From Asterochloris sp. CNOR1 (taxonomy: Eukaryota > Chlorophyta > Trebouxiophyceae > Trebouxiales > Trebouxiaceae), in assembly GCA_963969365.1 (NCBI GenBank), contig OZ017759.1, positions 1,674,001 through 1,738,000 on the forward strand: a stretch of 64,000 nucleotides of DNA, written 5' to 3'. Made by a program: the position numbers and the translations under genes. Positions 51,801 through 62,872 of this stretch are shown in pieces (the stretch's first letter is position 1; every line of letters begins with the position of its first letter). Under the pieces are notes generated by a model. It worked only from the letters and a program-made list of their open reading frames with translations. It was not told the DNA's origin and did not search any database.

Positions 51801-54054
51801 GTGCACAAGCGTCTCAGGGGCACCCAGGCGGGCGCAGTCTGCTAGACAGGTGCTTTGCTGCCTTTTGAGCATGTGTGCTGAGGGCCTCTAAGGGGTCTCA
51901 GGGCACCCAGCCTCACCAGCGAATGCCCTGGCGGATGTTGTAGCCTGTTGGCACCCGTGTGGGGTCCTGCATCTCATCTGCAGGCCACAGGAGGCAAACT
52001 CAAGCATGCAGCAGGCTTTGAGGATCCACTGCTTGCACCATCCTGCAGAAAGCATTGCAGACGCCTTGTAGCACTGGTGCTTGCAGCAAGGCACAATTTG
52101 AAGCATGGGTGTAACAACCAGATCAGGACGCAGAGAATCCACTGCCAGCAGTTGGGTGCGCCCTATCCAGCCCAAGCAAGAAAGCTTACCCGTCATCTGC
52201 AGAATGCCGTCATTGTGGAAGCCAAAGCGTGTCTTGAGCAGGTGCACCATGCAGTTGCTGTCGTTGATGCACCCGTTCAGCTTGTTGCTGGATCCAATGT
52301 CTGCATGAACACCTCTTTGGGAGTCAGACAGTGTGACATGCAAGCAGCATCAGGTGCCTTCTGAATCCGAATAGAGAATGAAAAGGCCTGAACACCAGGA
52401 AATGCTGCTAGGCACCACCCATGCTGATGCTACTAGGCAAGTGCATGATTCAGCGTCAGCATGCTGCCGCAAGACCTTGGCATGCAGGTACCTTTCTGAG
52501 AAGCTACGATGCTTCCTGGTGGAGAGGCCACTACGAGTGCATACAGCAGGTCGCACGCATGGCTCACAGTTGATGCCAATTGTGAAACACTTGCGCTTCC
52601 CAGTGGGCACCTGCCCGGCCAGGTTGGCTGCACTGTTGTTGCTGAAGCCAGCGTGCTGCATCTGCCATGACTGGTCCCCAGGCCCCTGTCCCTGGTGCGT
52701 CTGCATGTGCATGCCTGAGGGCGGCTGCGACCCTGCAGGGTGGGAGCAGCACATGGTGCCTCCCCACTGGGCGCTGGGGGAGGCTGGGCACACTGCACTT
52801 GGACATGCTGATGATGTGGAGCAACTTGCTGGTTGTTCCAAGCATTGCTGCTACTGTGCAGCATGCACTCTCTTACAGATAACTGTCAGCAGCAGGGGGA
52901 CCCTGCCAGCGCCTCAGTTTCAGCAGCACAGCACAACCCCTCTGCAAGGGACCACAGTCAGCTGCATAGCTGCAAGTGCTCAGCAGGACACTCAAGGAGG
53001 TGCAGAAGGACATCAAATGCCTTACAGGTGGCAACACCGCCTGCAGTCGCAGGAGGCAGCACTGCCGGTCTGTATCAGAAACTGCATCTGCCCCAGGCCC
53101 AGCAGCAGAGCTGTTCACTCCTCAAAGGGACTCACCAAACTGTGCAGGGTACTGCATGCCTCCAGGGCCCGGCGCCATGGCTTGTCCCTGCCACTCCATG
53201 TTGGGCTGCCCCATGCCTCCCTGGATCTCATTCCCCCTGGGAGGGCCTTGGTACTGGCCGCCATAGCCACCCTGTGGCTGCCCCTGGCCATAGGGCCCCC
53301 CCGGGCCGTAGCCCTGCTGGCCGCCATAGCTGCCCTGAGGCTGCCCATACCCCTGCTGGGCCCCGTAGCTGCCCTGAGGCTGGCCGTACCCCTGCTGCGG
53401 CTGCTGGCCGTACCCCTGCTGCGGCTGCTGACCGTACCCCTGCTGCTGGCCATACCCCTGCTGCTGGCCATAGCCAGCCTGGGGAGCCCCATAGCCGCCC
53501 TGCAGCACAGGCAGCACCAGAGGTGGGCTGCCAGGGCAAGCATCGTGCTGCCCCACACATGAGAAGGGTTCCATCTCGCTACTGAGCAACAATTGAATGC
53601 CGGCAGGGCCATGGCCAGGGGCACCTGCAGGGAGGCTACAGTCAGGGGCAGCAGCAGGGATTCACGATGACACTCGTCTCCATGTCAAGCAGAGAGACAG
53701 ACATCAAATGTGGTTGATGTCTTCTGGAAGGCGGTCAAGGTGGAGTGCAGCCACACAAGCTGCCAGCACCTTCGTTAGATGCCTCAAAATGGTGCACAGG
53801 GCCTCTACAGCTTGACCTGAGGCAAACAGCTGGGCAGTGGGTGCTCACCTGCTGGTAGCCCTGCTGCTGCTGATTGCTATACTGACCGCTGCTGCTTCCT
53901 GGACCAGTGCCTGCAAGAAGGCAGCCATCAGGCTTAGCATAGAAGACCTTTGAAGCATTCAAGATCATCATGCAGGCGGCAAATGTCACAGGCGCTGCTT
54001 CAAAACCCACTGCTTACCAGTTATCTTGTCCACAAACTTATCGATGAAGTTCAT
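48848..54054 (-). CDS. MCA1: Type I metacaspase with Gly/Tyr/Gln-rich prodomain
   Basis: Metacaspases are Arg/Lys-specific cysteine proteases of plants, fungi and protists. Thirteen exons join in phase to 496 aa: 54054-54018, 53910-53849, 53499-53136, 52732-52568, 52300-52190, 51977-51917, 51614-51565, 51363-51303, 50771-50690, 50432-50310, 49989-49870, 49319-49170 and 48952-48848. The prodomain ([13 protein letters not shown], then repeats of GYGQQQ and [10 protein letters not shown]) replaces the zinc finger of some plant forms. The catalytic domain has [32 protein letters not shown] (catalytic His), [18 protein letters not shown] and [17 protein letters not shown] (catalytic Cys). [28 protein letters not shown] and YGDLLHSM complete the fold, ending [12 protein letters not shown]. 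All key residues are present, so it looks active. Confidence 0.95.
49265..49500. repeat. Decayed copy of metacaspase exon-12 start in the upstream intron
   Basis: On the minus strand the exon starting at 49319 encodes [20 protein letters not shown]. About 155 bp upstream (49425-49480) a copy encodes [19 protein letters not shown]. The match spans about 60 bp of coding-like sequence. Confidence 0.85.
53255..53500 (-). repeat. In-frame GYGQQQ / [10 protein letters not shown] repeats in metacaspase exon 3
   Basis: The exon encodes about ten tandem units of 5-12 residues based on [14 protein letters not shown] and [10 protein letters not shown]. The DNA is a near-tandem repeat of ctgctgctggccatacccctg type on the plus strand. 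It forms the low-complexity prodomain and is likely length-variable. Confidence 0.9.
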
Positions 54055-55365
54055 CTCTGAGACTCAAGCCCCTTGAGGGGAGTCAGCGACTTGCAACAGT
54101 TACAAAGGAACCTGCAAGAGTGCCATGCATGCATTAGTGCTCTAAAGGCAGGTCCTGGACCATGGACACGCTCATCTGTCTGTGGGAATGCTGCCTCAGA
54201 TCTCCTCATGAGCATTTGAGGAGGCAGGCCCTGCTGACTATAATAAGCAGTGCACCATTGCGCCATGTATGCCAGCCCTGAGAAGCCAGCCCTCAGAGCC
54301 CTGTGTGTGCAAGGCCTTTGATGCATGAAACCTGATGCTGGACCCTGGGCAGAACCTGCAAGCACTTGCCTTGCCTGTGGTCACCTCACTGTCGGTTTCC
54401 AGATGTCCTGCAGCAGGCACAGTGAAGCACACTGAGCATTTGCCAATTGAGTAACAAAATGAGCAATTGCCGCTCTCATGGGCATGCCAAGCACCTTCGA
54501 AGCATCTACTAGTACATGTCACCCAAAGCAGCAATGCAACAGCAAGCCCCAAGCCAACTCAGCAAAGTTTCAGAGCAGCTCGGCCCAGCCTTGTACGGGT
54601 CTGCTAGACCCAGGAGGAGCTTGAGAACTGCCACAGGCTGGACTCACTCAATTGACACCTTCCCACCTCCCTGCTGTCTACAGCAGTGATCTGCTCTGAC
54701 AATGACCTGCACGAAGCATGATAAGCATAAGGCGACAATGGCAACAAGCCATCTATGGGGAACAGCGCTTGAAGTGGTGGGGAGAAGAGTCACAGGACGC
54801 CAAGCAGGACTTCGCTCATGCAATACCCATCACCAGCTTCAGTGTCGCCATGGCATGCACCTGTGAAAGTGAAGGACTTGGCCTGTCAGCTTGCTGGCAA
54901 ATCTTTAACAGGCACACTCCGGCAAAAATTATGCCTTTGGACAGTGTGCTGGACACCAAGGTCCATGCACGGAAGTGAAGTGACTGTGATAGGTCATCAT
55001 AATGACAGGCCCATGTGACACCCCGCAACACGATTTCAGAGTTCGCACGCAAAAGAAGCCAGAGTAAAGATTCAGGATGTTTGCAGCATGCCTTCACACA
55101 TCTCGGGCCTGTTTGACATGCTACAGCAATGCACATTGCCGGTGCTGAGTTTGCAGATGTATTCTTCCCATCCCCCTGTGTGCTGAGGAGCGCCGGTGTT
55201 CACCTGCTTATTCGGCAGGCTACTCATGATGATGCCATGAATGGTTCAGTCCAGCTCCTAAGTCCAAGGGATAGCAGTGGGGCAGACTGTTGTCCACTCA
55301 TTTCAATCAGATTGAAATGGCTCGTTGTGCTATGTGGATTCTCTTCCTCAGCTCAGAACCAGGGG
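54055..55365. other. About 1.3 kb without a recognised gene
   Basis: The metacaspase promoter is expected at the left end and the 3' untranslated region of the kinase-like gene at the right end. I see no splice-flanked exon. A 25-bp sequence at 54972-54996 recurs with one mismatch at 60470-60494. Confidence 0.45.
54972..54996 (+). repeat. 25-bp repeat, copy 1
   Basis: Starts gaagtgaagtgactgtg and ends taggtca. It differs by one base from copy 2 at 60470-60494. Its function is unknown. Confidence 0.7.
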
Positions 55366-57515
55366 TTACACGTGCACACTAAACTGCTGCTGCATTTTCG
55401 AACTTGGTGGACCACAACTTACAGACTTCAGGCGCTGATCTACATCATCGATGTTTGGCTGTGCCCCAGCACTCTTGCATGTGTTGCCAATACAGTTTAT
55501 CCAAGGGTTGCTCAGTAAGTCCTCTGCTATCGGCACAGCTTGGCCACGCGCAGAAGGCTGCATTTGCTGCAAGAAGGCATGACCCTCTGGGCTTCTCACA
55601 ACGTTCAATTTGCGAAGCACGCTGTCAAGTATAAGGATGTCAGACGCCTCGTTGTATGCATCCCCAGCCTGCAGGATGTCATTAGGGCACGTTTCCAGAG
55701 TGAATGCGCTTCTGCCAGGCCTCCCACACAGCTCCAAGTCCAGCAGGAAGTAGCGGCTATGGAAAAAAGTGCAGGCTGTGTTGTCCCAGCGCAGATTTCT
55801 GTGGACGAACCCGGCCTGCACAAGGTGAAGAGTCACCGCCTTGCCCTTGGCATGTGACCTGCACAGTTTGGGGACTGCACTCCCTTGCTGTTCCTGCAGG
55901 GGGACAACTCCAAACAAGCAAGTCATCCCACACCTGGCACACCCGAGTGCCATCAGCTTTGCATGAGTTGCGCACCTTGTGAAGAGCGGCGAGGCCATGC
56001 AACAGGCCATGAGCTGCGCTAGCTGCTTCCTCTTTATTGCGGGGCAAGGCATTGCTGCGCTGCCGACCAATTGGCTTCAATCAGACACTGTAGGTGCCCT
56101 CCTCAGACACGCCTGGGGGCTGCATTGCGTGCACAAGCCCAGCACAGCCTGCAGTAAGACAGTACCTCCTGCAGCTCAGCAGGGTCCACGCCACAGGCGC
56201 CGCTGAAGAGGCTCCACTTCTCGATGGTCTTATGCACAGTCAAATCAGACTTGAAGCACCTGCAGGCGGACTACAGGCATGTCAGGGTCAGCAGGCAGCA
56301 GGTTGTGTGATGCAATGCTCTTTGCAAGTATCTGAGTGGTCTCAACATGTGGCAGACCAGCTGACTGCTGTGCAAGGGGGCCCTGCATCCTGTGAGCCAT
56401 GCTCAGCAGCATCATGCCATGCAAAGCAGGCCAAGGACAGCATCAGCCTGCAGACCGACATTGGTGCTGCCCCTGTCAGATGCACGCTCTGGTAATGGGT
56501 GCAGAGGGCAGAGCAGGACACTCACAATGTGCGCGTGTAGCCAAGTTGGTGTTTGGCCCTCTGCGGCAGGTCCACAGAGAGCACATAGTCCGGAAGGAGG
56601 ACCTGGACGGCGTGCAGCAGGCGGTACAGGTTGAACATGGCAATGGCTAGCTCAGCCCGGTCTGCTGCGAGGTTGAGATTCAGCCGCGGACCGATTGGCA
56701 GAGGCATGGAGACGCTCTCGCGCTCGATGGCGAAGAATTGGAATTGTGGCCCGGCAGCCGCAGCTGTCAGAATGTAGGGCAGCTCTCCATAGTAAAGGGG
56801 GGACCATGCTGCCATCTTCACTGCAGTCAGCAAGGAAAGCAATTTTTGACCGCAACTCTGCCTTGTAAGTGAAATGTTTGACCATGCAGCAGTTGGTAGC
56901 CAATGACTTGCTTGGCGATCTGAACATAACAACACCTGCTTGTTGACAAAAGCACACTGCAAGTGCACAATGCTAGAGGGACACGCAGCCCAGGTGAAAG
57001 CAGAATGTTGTTCGACCCTTTGTCTTACATCTCAAGTCCTTCACAGCGTCCTCAGACTGCACATCCGCAGCCTTCTCCTCCCACTTGAACAGCAGCAGCT
57101 GGCCATCTGTGCTGCGCAGTTGACCATCTGGGCATAGGCTCTTGCCCTTGTCCGAGCGGCGGGGTCATTGTGCTGTCAGAGTCACCCTCATCGCGAAGCA
57201 CCCTCACCGCCAACCGCTGCTGTGCTGGCAGCAGCTCGTCCAGCCCCTCTACCAGCAGCTCTATGAGGAATTTGTCGATGAGTCGCGCAGTCATGTGCTC
57301 GCTGCCAGGCCTGAAATTGGCACACATGGCGGCTGTGACTGCCACTGCCAGGGTGAGGTGGCTGCCATCATCCTGCTCACACAGGGCCTCCAGATCTGCC
57401 CTGAGGCCAGCCAGCGCTTTGCGGTTGACGGGCAGCTTGGCAGCTGGCCTCTGGTACAGAACGCCTTTAAACTGTGTTGAGATAGTCAGGCTCTTAAGTT
57501 CTGGCTGCACCAGTG
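55366..57515 (-). CDS. Protein-kinase-like gene with a conserved N-terminal region; frame appears broken
   Basis: Segments read on the minus strand are: 57515-57025 (FKGVLYQRPAAKLPVNRKAL ... HMTARLIDKFLIELLVEGLD ... GQLLLFKWEEKA), about 56819-56525 (WSPLYYGELPYILTAAAAGP, RLNLNLAADRAELAIAMFNL), about 56263-56166 (CFKSDLTVHKTIEKWSLFSG), about 56080-55985 (SAAHGLLHGLAALHK) and about 55832-55366 (AGFVHRNLRWDNTACTFFHS, FLLDLELCG and a helical tail). AAHGLLHGLAALH-AGFVHRNLRWDN followed by LLDLELCG is the helix E, catalytic loop and DFG region of a kinase fold, with HRN where HRD is usual, so it may be a pseudokinase. The upstream WEEK segment resembles the E-x-K end of PD-(D/E)XK nuclease folds, which is only an inference. 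The reading frame seems interrupted at least once in the N-terminal part, so this may be a pseudogene. Confidence 0.55.
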
Positions 57516-57968
57516 CTGCTGCTCATGCAAGGGACACATCTGGCCGGGGACCTGCAGCAACAGCAGCCCAATTGTAATGCAGAGCCCAATGTGGAACCTT
57601 TCCACCGGGCCCCTTCGACTCCATGGCCAGCAAAGTGACCCACATAGCATGTTGCAGGTCATGTTGCCACACACCTCCCTGCAGCCATCCCCCAGGAGGC
57701 TGAAGGAAGTAGGCCCCTCCCCATTGCAGATGCAGCCCTGTACGATGGTGTGCAATGCCTGCAGGATGAGCACAAGCATCTGCTACCCTAAGTTGCCCTG
57801 CCATACAGAGATGGGTTCCTGGGCAGGTCCCCAGCAAATGAGCCAGCACACAAGCTGCAGCCCTCTTGAAAGAACCCATCACAAGGTGATCATGCCAAGA
57901 CCTGGCCATATGACTCTGGTGTCCCGCACATCACAAGAAGGCCTTGCAGATGACTGCCAATGTGGCCT

Positions 57969-58440
57969 CTACAAACAGCTCAGCAACCTTAAGTCTTCAT
58001 CCTCATGGCGCACTGTAGAGCTCATGAGGTTCACATTTCCTGGGCGCGCAGGCTCACCTGCACTTGACTTCCAGGCCTCAACACTCACGCTCTCAACCAC
58101 TGTGAGACAGGCTGACTGGAAAGACTGCTCACCTGGAGGGTATGCCTCGAGCCACTTGGCATGCATCTCCATGAGCAGCTTTTCCTTGGCAGCCTAGGTG
58201 GTAAATGTCTTGTCCAGTGATTCAAACAGCCTGTCATTCTGCTGCGGCTTTGCTGCCTCTCCGCGACGCTGCTGGCGCAGGGTGCGCAGGTCCTCCCTGA
58301 CCAGAGCCAGCTCATCCTGCATGCAAGATTCTGGATGCCAAGAAGCTAAAGCAACGGCTGAAGGCACTGGCAGAGATCTCTGGCAAGCGTCCCAAGCTGC
58401 CAGTACTACCAAGGAAGCACGCTGAGAATCTTTACCTGGA
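57969..58440 (-). pseudogene. Charged helical fragment, possibly an upstream part of the kinase-like gene
   Basis: Minus-strand segments encode DELALVREDLRTLRQQRRGE and DRLFESLDKTFTT, then KEKLLMEMHAKWLEAYPPG ending at a gtgagc donor. They are coding-like and lie just upstream of the kinase-like gene on the same strand. I could not connect them cleanly to it, and the two pieces are separated by a stop, so the stretch looks decayed. It could equally be an unrelated gene remnant. Confidence 0.35.
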
Positions 58441-58726
58441 AGGGGGGCCCATGTCCAGCCATGATTGAGATGCTGACCAGCGAAAGGCTGACCTCCCAAA
58501 ACTTCGAAACTACCTGATCGATGGGTGGATGTAAATTCGGAGTCGGTGGCCTCAATGACCGGGCATAGGACTATATGCAGATCAAACAGATCAGTATACT
58601 GTGCTAGTGAATGGTGAGTCTCATACAAGTCAGACTGTCAGTTGCTTTGCCTGACAGGTTAAGAGGCAGCAGTTGGACTAGGGGATTCCCACGGCACATG
58701 GAGAGGTCACATAAAGTGTCTGTTTC

Positions 58727-60465
58727 TCATTGAGGCCCGGGTGCACCCCCAGTGCTGCCCAGCATATTGGCATGCTGGAGCAGTGCAATCTGGCTTGGAG
58801 GTTGCTGGAAGAACCTCAGCAATGACTGTTGCGGCTGAGCAAAGAGGTGGCTGTGCGCAAATCGAAGGTCTGCAAAGCCTGGGCAATGTACCAGAATGTG
58901 GTGCTCATCCTCCACAGCGCTGGTTGACTTGCAGATGCGACAAGTTCTGTCCTTTCTTTGCATTGGGCACGTGGCAGAGGCCAGTCTGCACAAGCAGCTG
59001 GTAACTGCTGCATCTGATGCTGGCAAAGGCTTTGCGGAGCCAAAAGCCTCTGATCTTCAGTAAGTATGGCTGCATCTCTCAGGCTGTGCTGGGACCTCGC
59101 ATCTGTAAGTAGGTAGTCACAGTGGCAGCCTGGGAATACCTGAATTGCTGCTCATGTCGCTCTCTGCTGGGGGCAGTGTCATCGCTGCCATGTGCCGGCA
59201 GTGCACCAAATGGTACACCTGAGCGATCGTAGCAGAGCTTGAGGCTCCAGGCAACATTATACATGGCCCACAGCCAGGGCTCCCTCTCGAACCTCAGTTT
59301 AGGGCTCCTCAAATGCTGCCTGAACCTGTCCACCTGCCATTGCCAGTGCACTGACTAGGGGTATCTGCCAAACTCAGCAAGTGCAATCAGGGTGTGCACA
59401 TGCCGGTGCACGCCAAGGAGCCTGCGCAGAAACTGCGCATGCAGGGACTCAGCCTGTGTCGTGGCCCGTGCACCGACCCTGTGATCCCAGATCCACACTT
59501 CGTACCCATAGCTCAGTATAGGCAGCACCAGTGCGCCAAACAGTTTGCTGATGCCATGCGGGCATGTCAAGCTGATCTGTGCACAACGCCTGAGCATGTT
59601 GTTCATAACCTTTCATGCACGTTCTAGGGACTCCCCTAATGATTTGGCACAGCCATCTGTGGTAGCTTCGAACAAGAGGCCGAGATACTTGAAGGCGGCT
59701 GAGCGCGTCAAGACGTGTCCAGCATATGTGAATGCTCTGCAAGCTTGGCGCTCCGGTTCAAAGACCACCACCTCTGTCTTGTCCAGGCTGACTTTGAGCC
59801 CCTCATCTCACAGACCATCTGCAGGGCATTCAAAAGCCGCTGTAGTCCCTCTTCACTTGTGCTCATGAGCACTAAGTCTTCTGCAAACAGCAGCAGTGGT
59901 ACATCCTCTGACTTGAGCTGAGGTGCATGGCTACCCTTCAGGTTGCGCATGACCTTGTCCAGCACATCAATCATCAGCCCAAAGAGCAGTGGTCTGAGGG
60001 GGCTTCCTTGTTGCACCCCTCGCAGGCATCTGAAAGTCTCAGATATGCCCCCTCCTGCTCTGACCGCCGCTGAGTCCTGTGCATACATGCTCTGGAGGCA
60101 CCTCAGGAAGTCTCCACAGACACCCAGGTTCTGCAAGACAGCCCACAGGACTCCCCGATCCACAGTGTCAAACGCCTTCTCAAAGTCAACAGAGCAGCAG
60201 AACAGCTTGCTGTTGAGCGGTCTGTATTTTCTAATCAGCGTGTGGAGTGTACTTAGCTGCCCAATCAGTACTGTGGTCCTTGCGAAATCCGGCTTGCGGA
60301 CGCGGTCTCGGATTGCAACCTCCGCCCATCGTGTCATGCGCTGGTCCATCACTGTAGCGAACAGCTTGGCCAGCACCGGGACAACTGTGATGGGGGGCGG
60401 TTGCTGTCATGCTCAGAGGGCCCTACCTCTTGCCTTGGCGACGGAAAGTCTCCCCTGAGCATGCT
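58727..60465 (-). mobile_element. 5'-truncated LINE (non-LTR retrotransposon) with reverse transcriptase
   Basis: On the minus strand, 60415-59708 encodes reverse transcriptase: TVVPVLAKLFATVMDQRMTR, CCSVDFEKAFDTVDR (motif A), GVQQGSPLRPLLFGLMIDVL (motif B) and LLLFAEDLVLMS (motif C region, FAED in place of the usual F/YADD). The C-terminal part (YGYEVWIWDHRV, FLRRLLGVHRHV) and a zinc-knuckle-like CRICKSTSAVEDEHHILVHC end near 58727. The pieces lie in different frames, so the copy is defective. The N-terminal endonuclease and ORF1 are missing, typical of 5' truncation during target-primed insertion. No clear poly-A or target-site duplication was found. Its 5' end points at the RING-H2 gene, about 60 bp from that start codon. 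Confidence 0.88.
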
Positions 60466-60469
60466 GGGT

Positions 60470-60494
60470 GAAGTGAAGTGACTGTGGTAGGTCA
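60470..60494 (+). repeat. 25-bp repeat, copy 2
   Basis: Matches 54972-54996 with a single difference (gtggtaggtca for gtgataggtca). It lies directly at the truncated 5' border of the LINE and 33 bp before the RING-H2 start codon. Confidence 0.7.
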
Positions 60495-60526
60495 GACTTG
60501 AAAAAACTACACTAGAAAGTGCAGTA

Positions 60527-62204
60527 ATGCTGGTATTCATCAACTTTGGGGGTGGCCGGAACCAGGTATGCATGCAGCCTGTGGACATGTTTGGTCATAC
60601 TCCTCCAAGCAAATCAGGAGCTTGTCTGTTTGCTATGTACAGGTGTGGCTCACCATGGGCTGCCTGGCCATCAGCCTCCTGACTCAGCTGTTCAGCTCAA
60701 GCTCAGGGGTGAGAGGTCATGCCATCTTTGCCAGACTGTGCAAGGACCCATTACCACTTGTATGCTGCAACATTCTGCAGGGGCTGTGGCGCTCGCGGCC
60801 AGAGCACTGGCGCTTGCATGACCCGCAAGCAGAGCAGGATTATTCAGCAGAGGAGGAATATGCAGACGAGGATGATGCGTGGGCCAACAGTTCCTGGGGG
60901 CCTTCCCTGGTCTTTTGTCTGGCGCCTCTGCTCATCCTGGGGGGAATCTTGATGAGCACCTTTCTGAAACACGTAATCAGCTGACGGCCTGCCTGCAGCA
61001 TGCGCCCAGCTGCAAACTTCAGCCTGCATCTGCAAAGACACAAACCCAGGCTGCAGGCTGAACATGGGAGGGCATCTCTGGTCTGCATTGCTTGCCTCTG
61101 CGCACTGCAATGCCATCTGCAGCCAGATGTGGTGCTCACTGGCCTGCACCCTCCAGGACCTGCAGCTCACAGCACATTGGGCTGCAGGCGCGGGGCCGTG
61201 GCTGGCACCCTCCTGAACCTGCACCAGATGCACTGCTGGCTGCAGGCTCAGCAGCAGGGGTGGGCGGCAGCTGTGCGCAACACGCGTGAGGCTGTGCGGC
61301 GGCGCTGGCGCCCCCCTGAGCAGGCACAGGAGGCGCGCTTCAGGCTGATCAGCCAGCAGCTGCAGCACCTCCCAGTCGAGACCTTCCAGACACGGGACGA
61401 GCTGATGGAGCTGCCCCTGCCTGAGCTCAAGGTCAGCCAAGCTGCTCTGGGCACTGCAGGCTGGACAGCTGCTCCGCTGTTGATGCCGCTGGGTGTAAGT
61501 GACCTGTGAGGTGGCTGCTGTTTGCTGAGCTGTGATGATGCTGCTCCATTGCTGATGCCCTCTCAGTGACTCAGGTGCTGCCCAAGTCAGCTCAGGTGAG
61601 TGGCACTGCAGGCTGGGCAGCAGTTGCCATTGCAGTGCTCAACCACTGAGGAGAAGGCTGCCGCTGAGTGAAGTCAAGCACTGCTTTACTGGGCTGTCGT
61701 CGCAGACTGGCAGCTGCTCTGCTGCAAGCAGCTAGCAGTCAGCTCGGCTGTAGAGCACGCTGGCGTGCTTGACCTCCGTCGACAATGCTGCCTGCTGTGT
61801 GCTTTCTGCAGGCCAGATGGTTGCAGCGGGGGCTCAATGCTCAGGACATGTTGGAAAGGGGGGACATGGTGGACTGCCTCTTTGGAGCCGGGACCAGCAG
61901 CACAGAGTGCAGCATCTGTCATGAGGAATATGCCTCAGAAGAGGACATTTTGCGGATTCTGAAGTGCGGGCACAGGTAGGACAAAGTCACCCCTTCCATG
62001 TTGGCTTCTTTAAGAGTGGTTGCAGCTGAACATTGCGCTGCAGCTTTGCTCCTCTGAGATAAGATTATCTCCTACTCATGAAAGCGCCCGACGCCATGCA
62101 GGTACCATGTAGAGTGTGTAGACAGGTGGGTGCTCAGCTCCATGAACGGCACCAATCGGGAACCAGCCTGCCCCATGTGCAATGCCAGCATATTCAAGGA
62201 CTAG
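60527..62204 (+). CDS. RING-H2 E3 ubiquitin ligase, membrane-anchored
   Basis: Five exons join in phase to 273 aa: 60527-60565, 60643-60972, 61246-61431, 61812-61975 and 62102-62204. The N-terminus (MLVFINFGGGRNQ) runs into one hydrophobic helix (MGCLAISLLTQLF), an acidic loop (DYSAEEEYADEDDAW) and a second one (SLVFCLAPLLILGGILMSTF). A cytosolic helical region (NTREAVRRRWRPPEQAQEAR) leads to the RING-H2 finger: ECSICHEEYASEEDILRILK, CGHRYHVECVDRW and ACPMCNASIFKD. The ligand order C-x2-C, C-x-H, H-x2-C, C-x2-C is complete, so ligase activity is expected. The location is probably an endomembrane. The promoter lies against the LINE. TGTAA at 62341 is a likely polyadenylation signal, four bases from the stop of the convergent gene. 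Confidence 0.88.
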
Positions 62205-62348
62205 GGTCACCAAGTGCATTAACAGCTTGCTGGAGAGCCTTCACAGAGCTTCATGACAGTAGCCTCATTGTGAGAATGGAAAGCACATGATCTACATTTC
62301 ATGCTCAACAATAATGTACACTGTATGTCTTATGAGACACTGTAAGGA

Positions 62349-62872
62349 TCAAGTCTGCTCCCTGGCCTGACTGTTGGCCTGCTTCTTGGCCGACAGTGCC
62401 CTGAGCTCCATGGCTACAGGGCTCCAGGCATCATGGAGCTTCCTGGTAGCATCATTGGCTGACGACCAGGGTTTCCCATATTTGCTGGCTGGCGTGTGTC
62501 CCGTATTCTCCTGGCCAGGGTCAAGGCTGAGTGGTGTGTGAGCATGCTGCACCTCATTCTCCCCCTCCCTGTGGCATGCAGGGGCCTGCGGCAATTGCAG
62601 CTGCTGCATCTGCTGCACTACTGTCTGCTGCAGCTGGCTCCTGGGAGTCCATGCAGCTGCTGTGTGAACCTGTGGCTGCAAACAGGAAGTCAAAGCCTGT
62701 CTGGAACATGGCATGTAGCTTGGCACAAGCCAGAGCGATGCTTGTAGGGTCAGCAGACCTGTGCAGCATCGCTCAGGCTTCTAAGCTTCTGCTTCAGGAT
62801 TCTGTTTTCCTCATGAAGGAGATGAACCAATGTCAAAAGGTCCTCCACCGCCATATCAGGAGTCTCTGTCAT
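62349..62872 (-). CDS. Unidentified 153-aa protein, two exons
   Basis: Exons 62872-62759 and 62696-62349 join in phase 0. The protein begins MTETPDMAVEDLLTLVHLLH and EENRILKQKLRSLSDAAQ, a leucine-zipper-like helix, then a Gln-rich stretch (QLQQTVVQQMQQLQLPQ) and a polar C-terminus (SSANDATRKLHDAWSPVAME) ending QAREQT. The intron is only 62 nt. The acidic start, short coiled coil and Gln-rich part would suit a transcription or Mediator-type subunit, but no family is recognised. It converges with the RING-H2 gene, with 144 bp between the stop codons. Confidence 0.6.

Noticed and set aside
52378-53562. A 394-codon open frame on the plus strand
   Set aside because: It runs antisense to the metacaspase exons 3-4 and arises from the reverse complement of the YGQ repeats; it crosses introns of a secure gene and resembles no protein.
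58133-58200. Alternative genetic code with TAG read as an amino acid
   Set aside because: An in-frame TAG lies in a coding-like stretch here, but bL31c, SmD2 and the RING-H2 gene all end naturally at TAG, so the stretch is better taken as decayed or misjoined.
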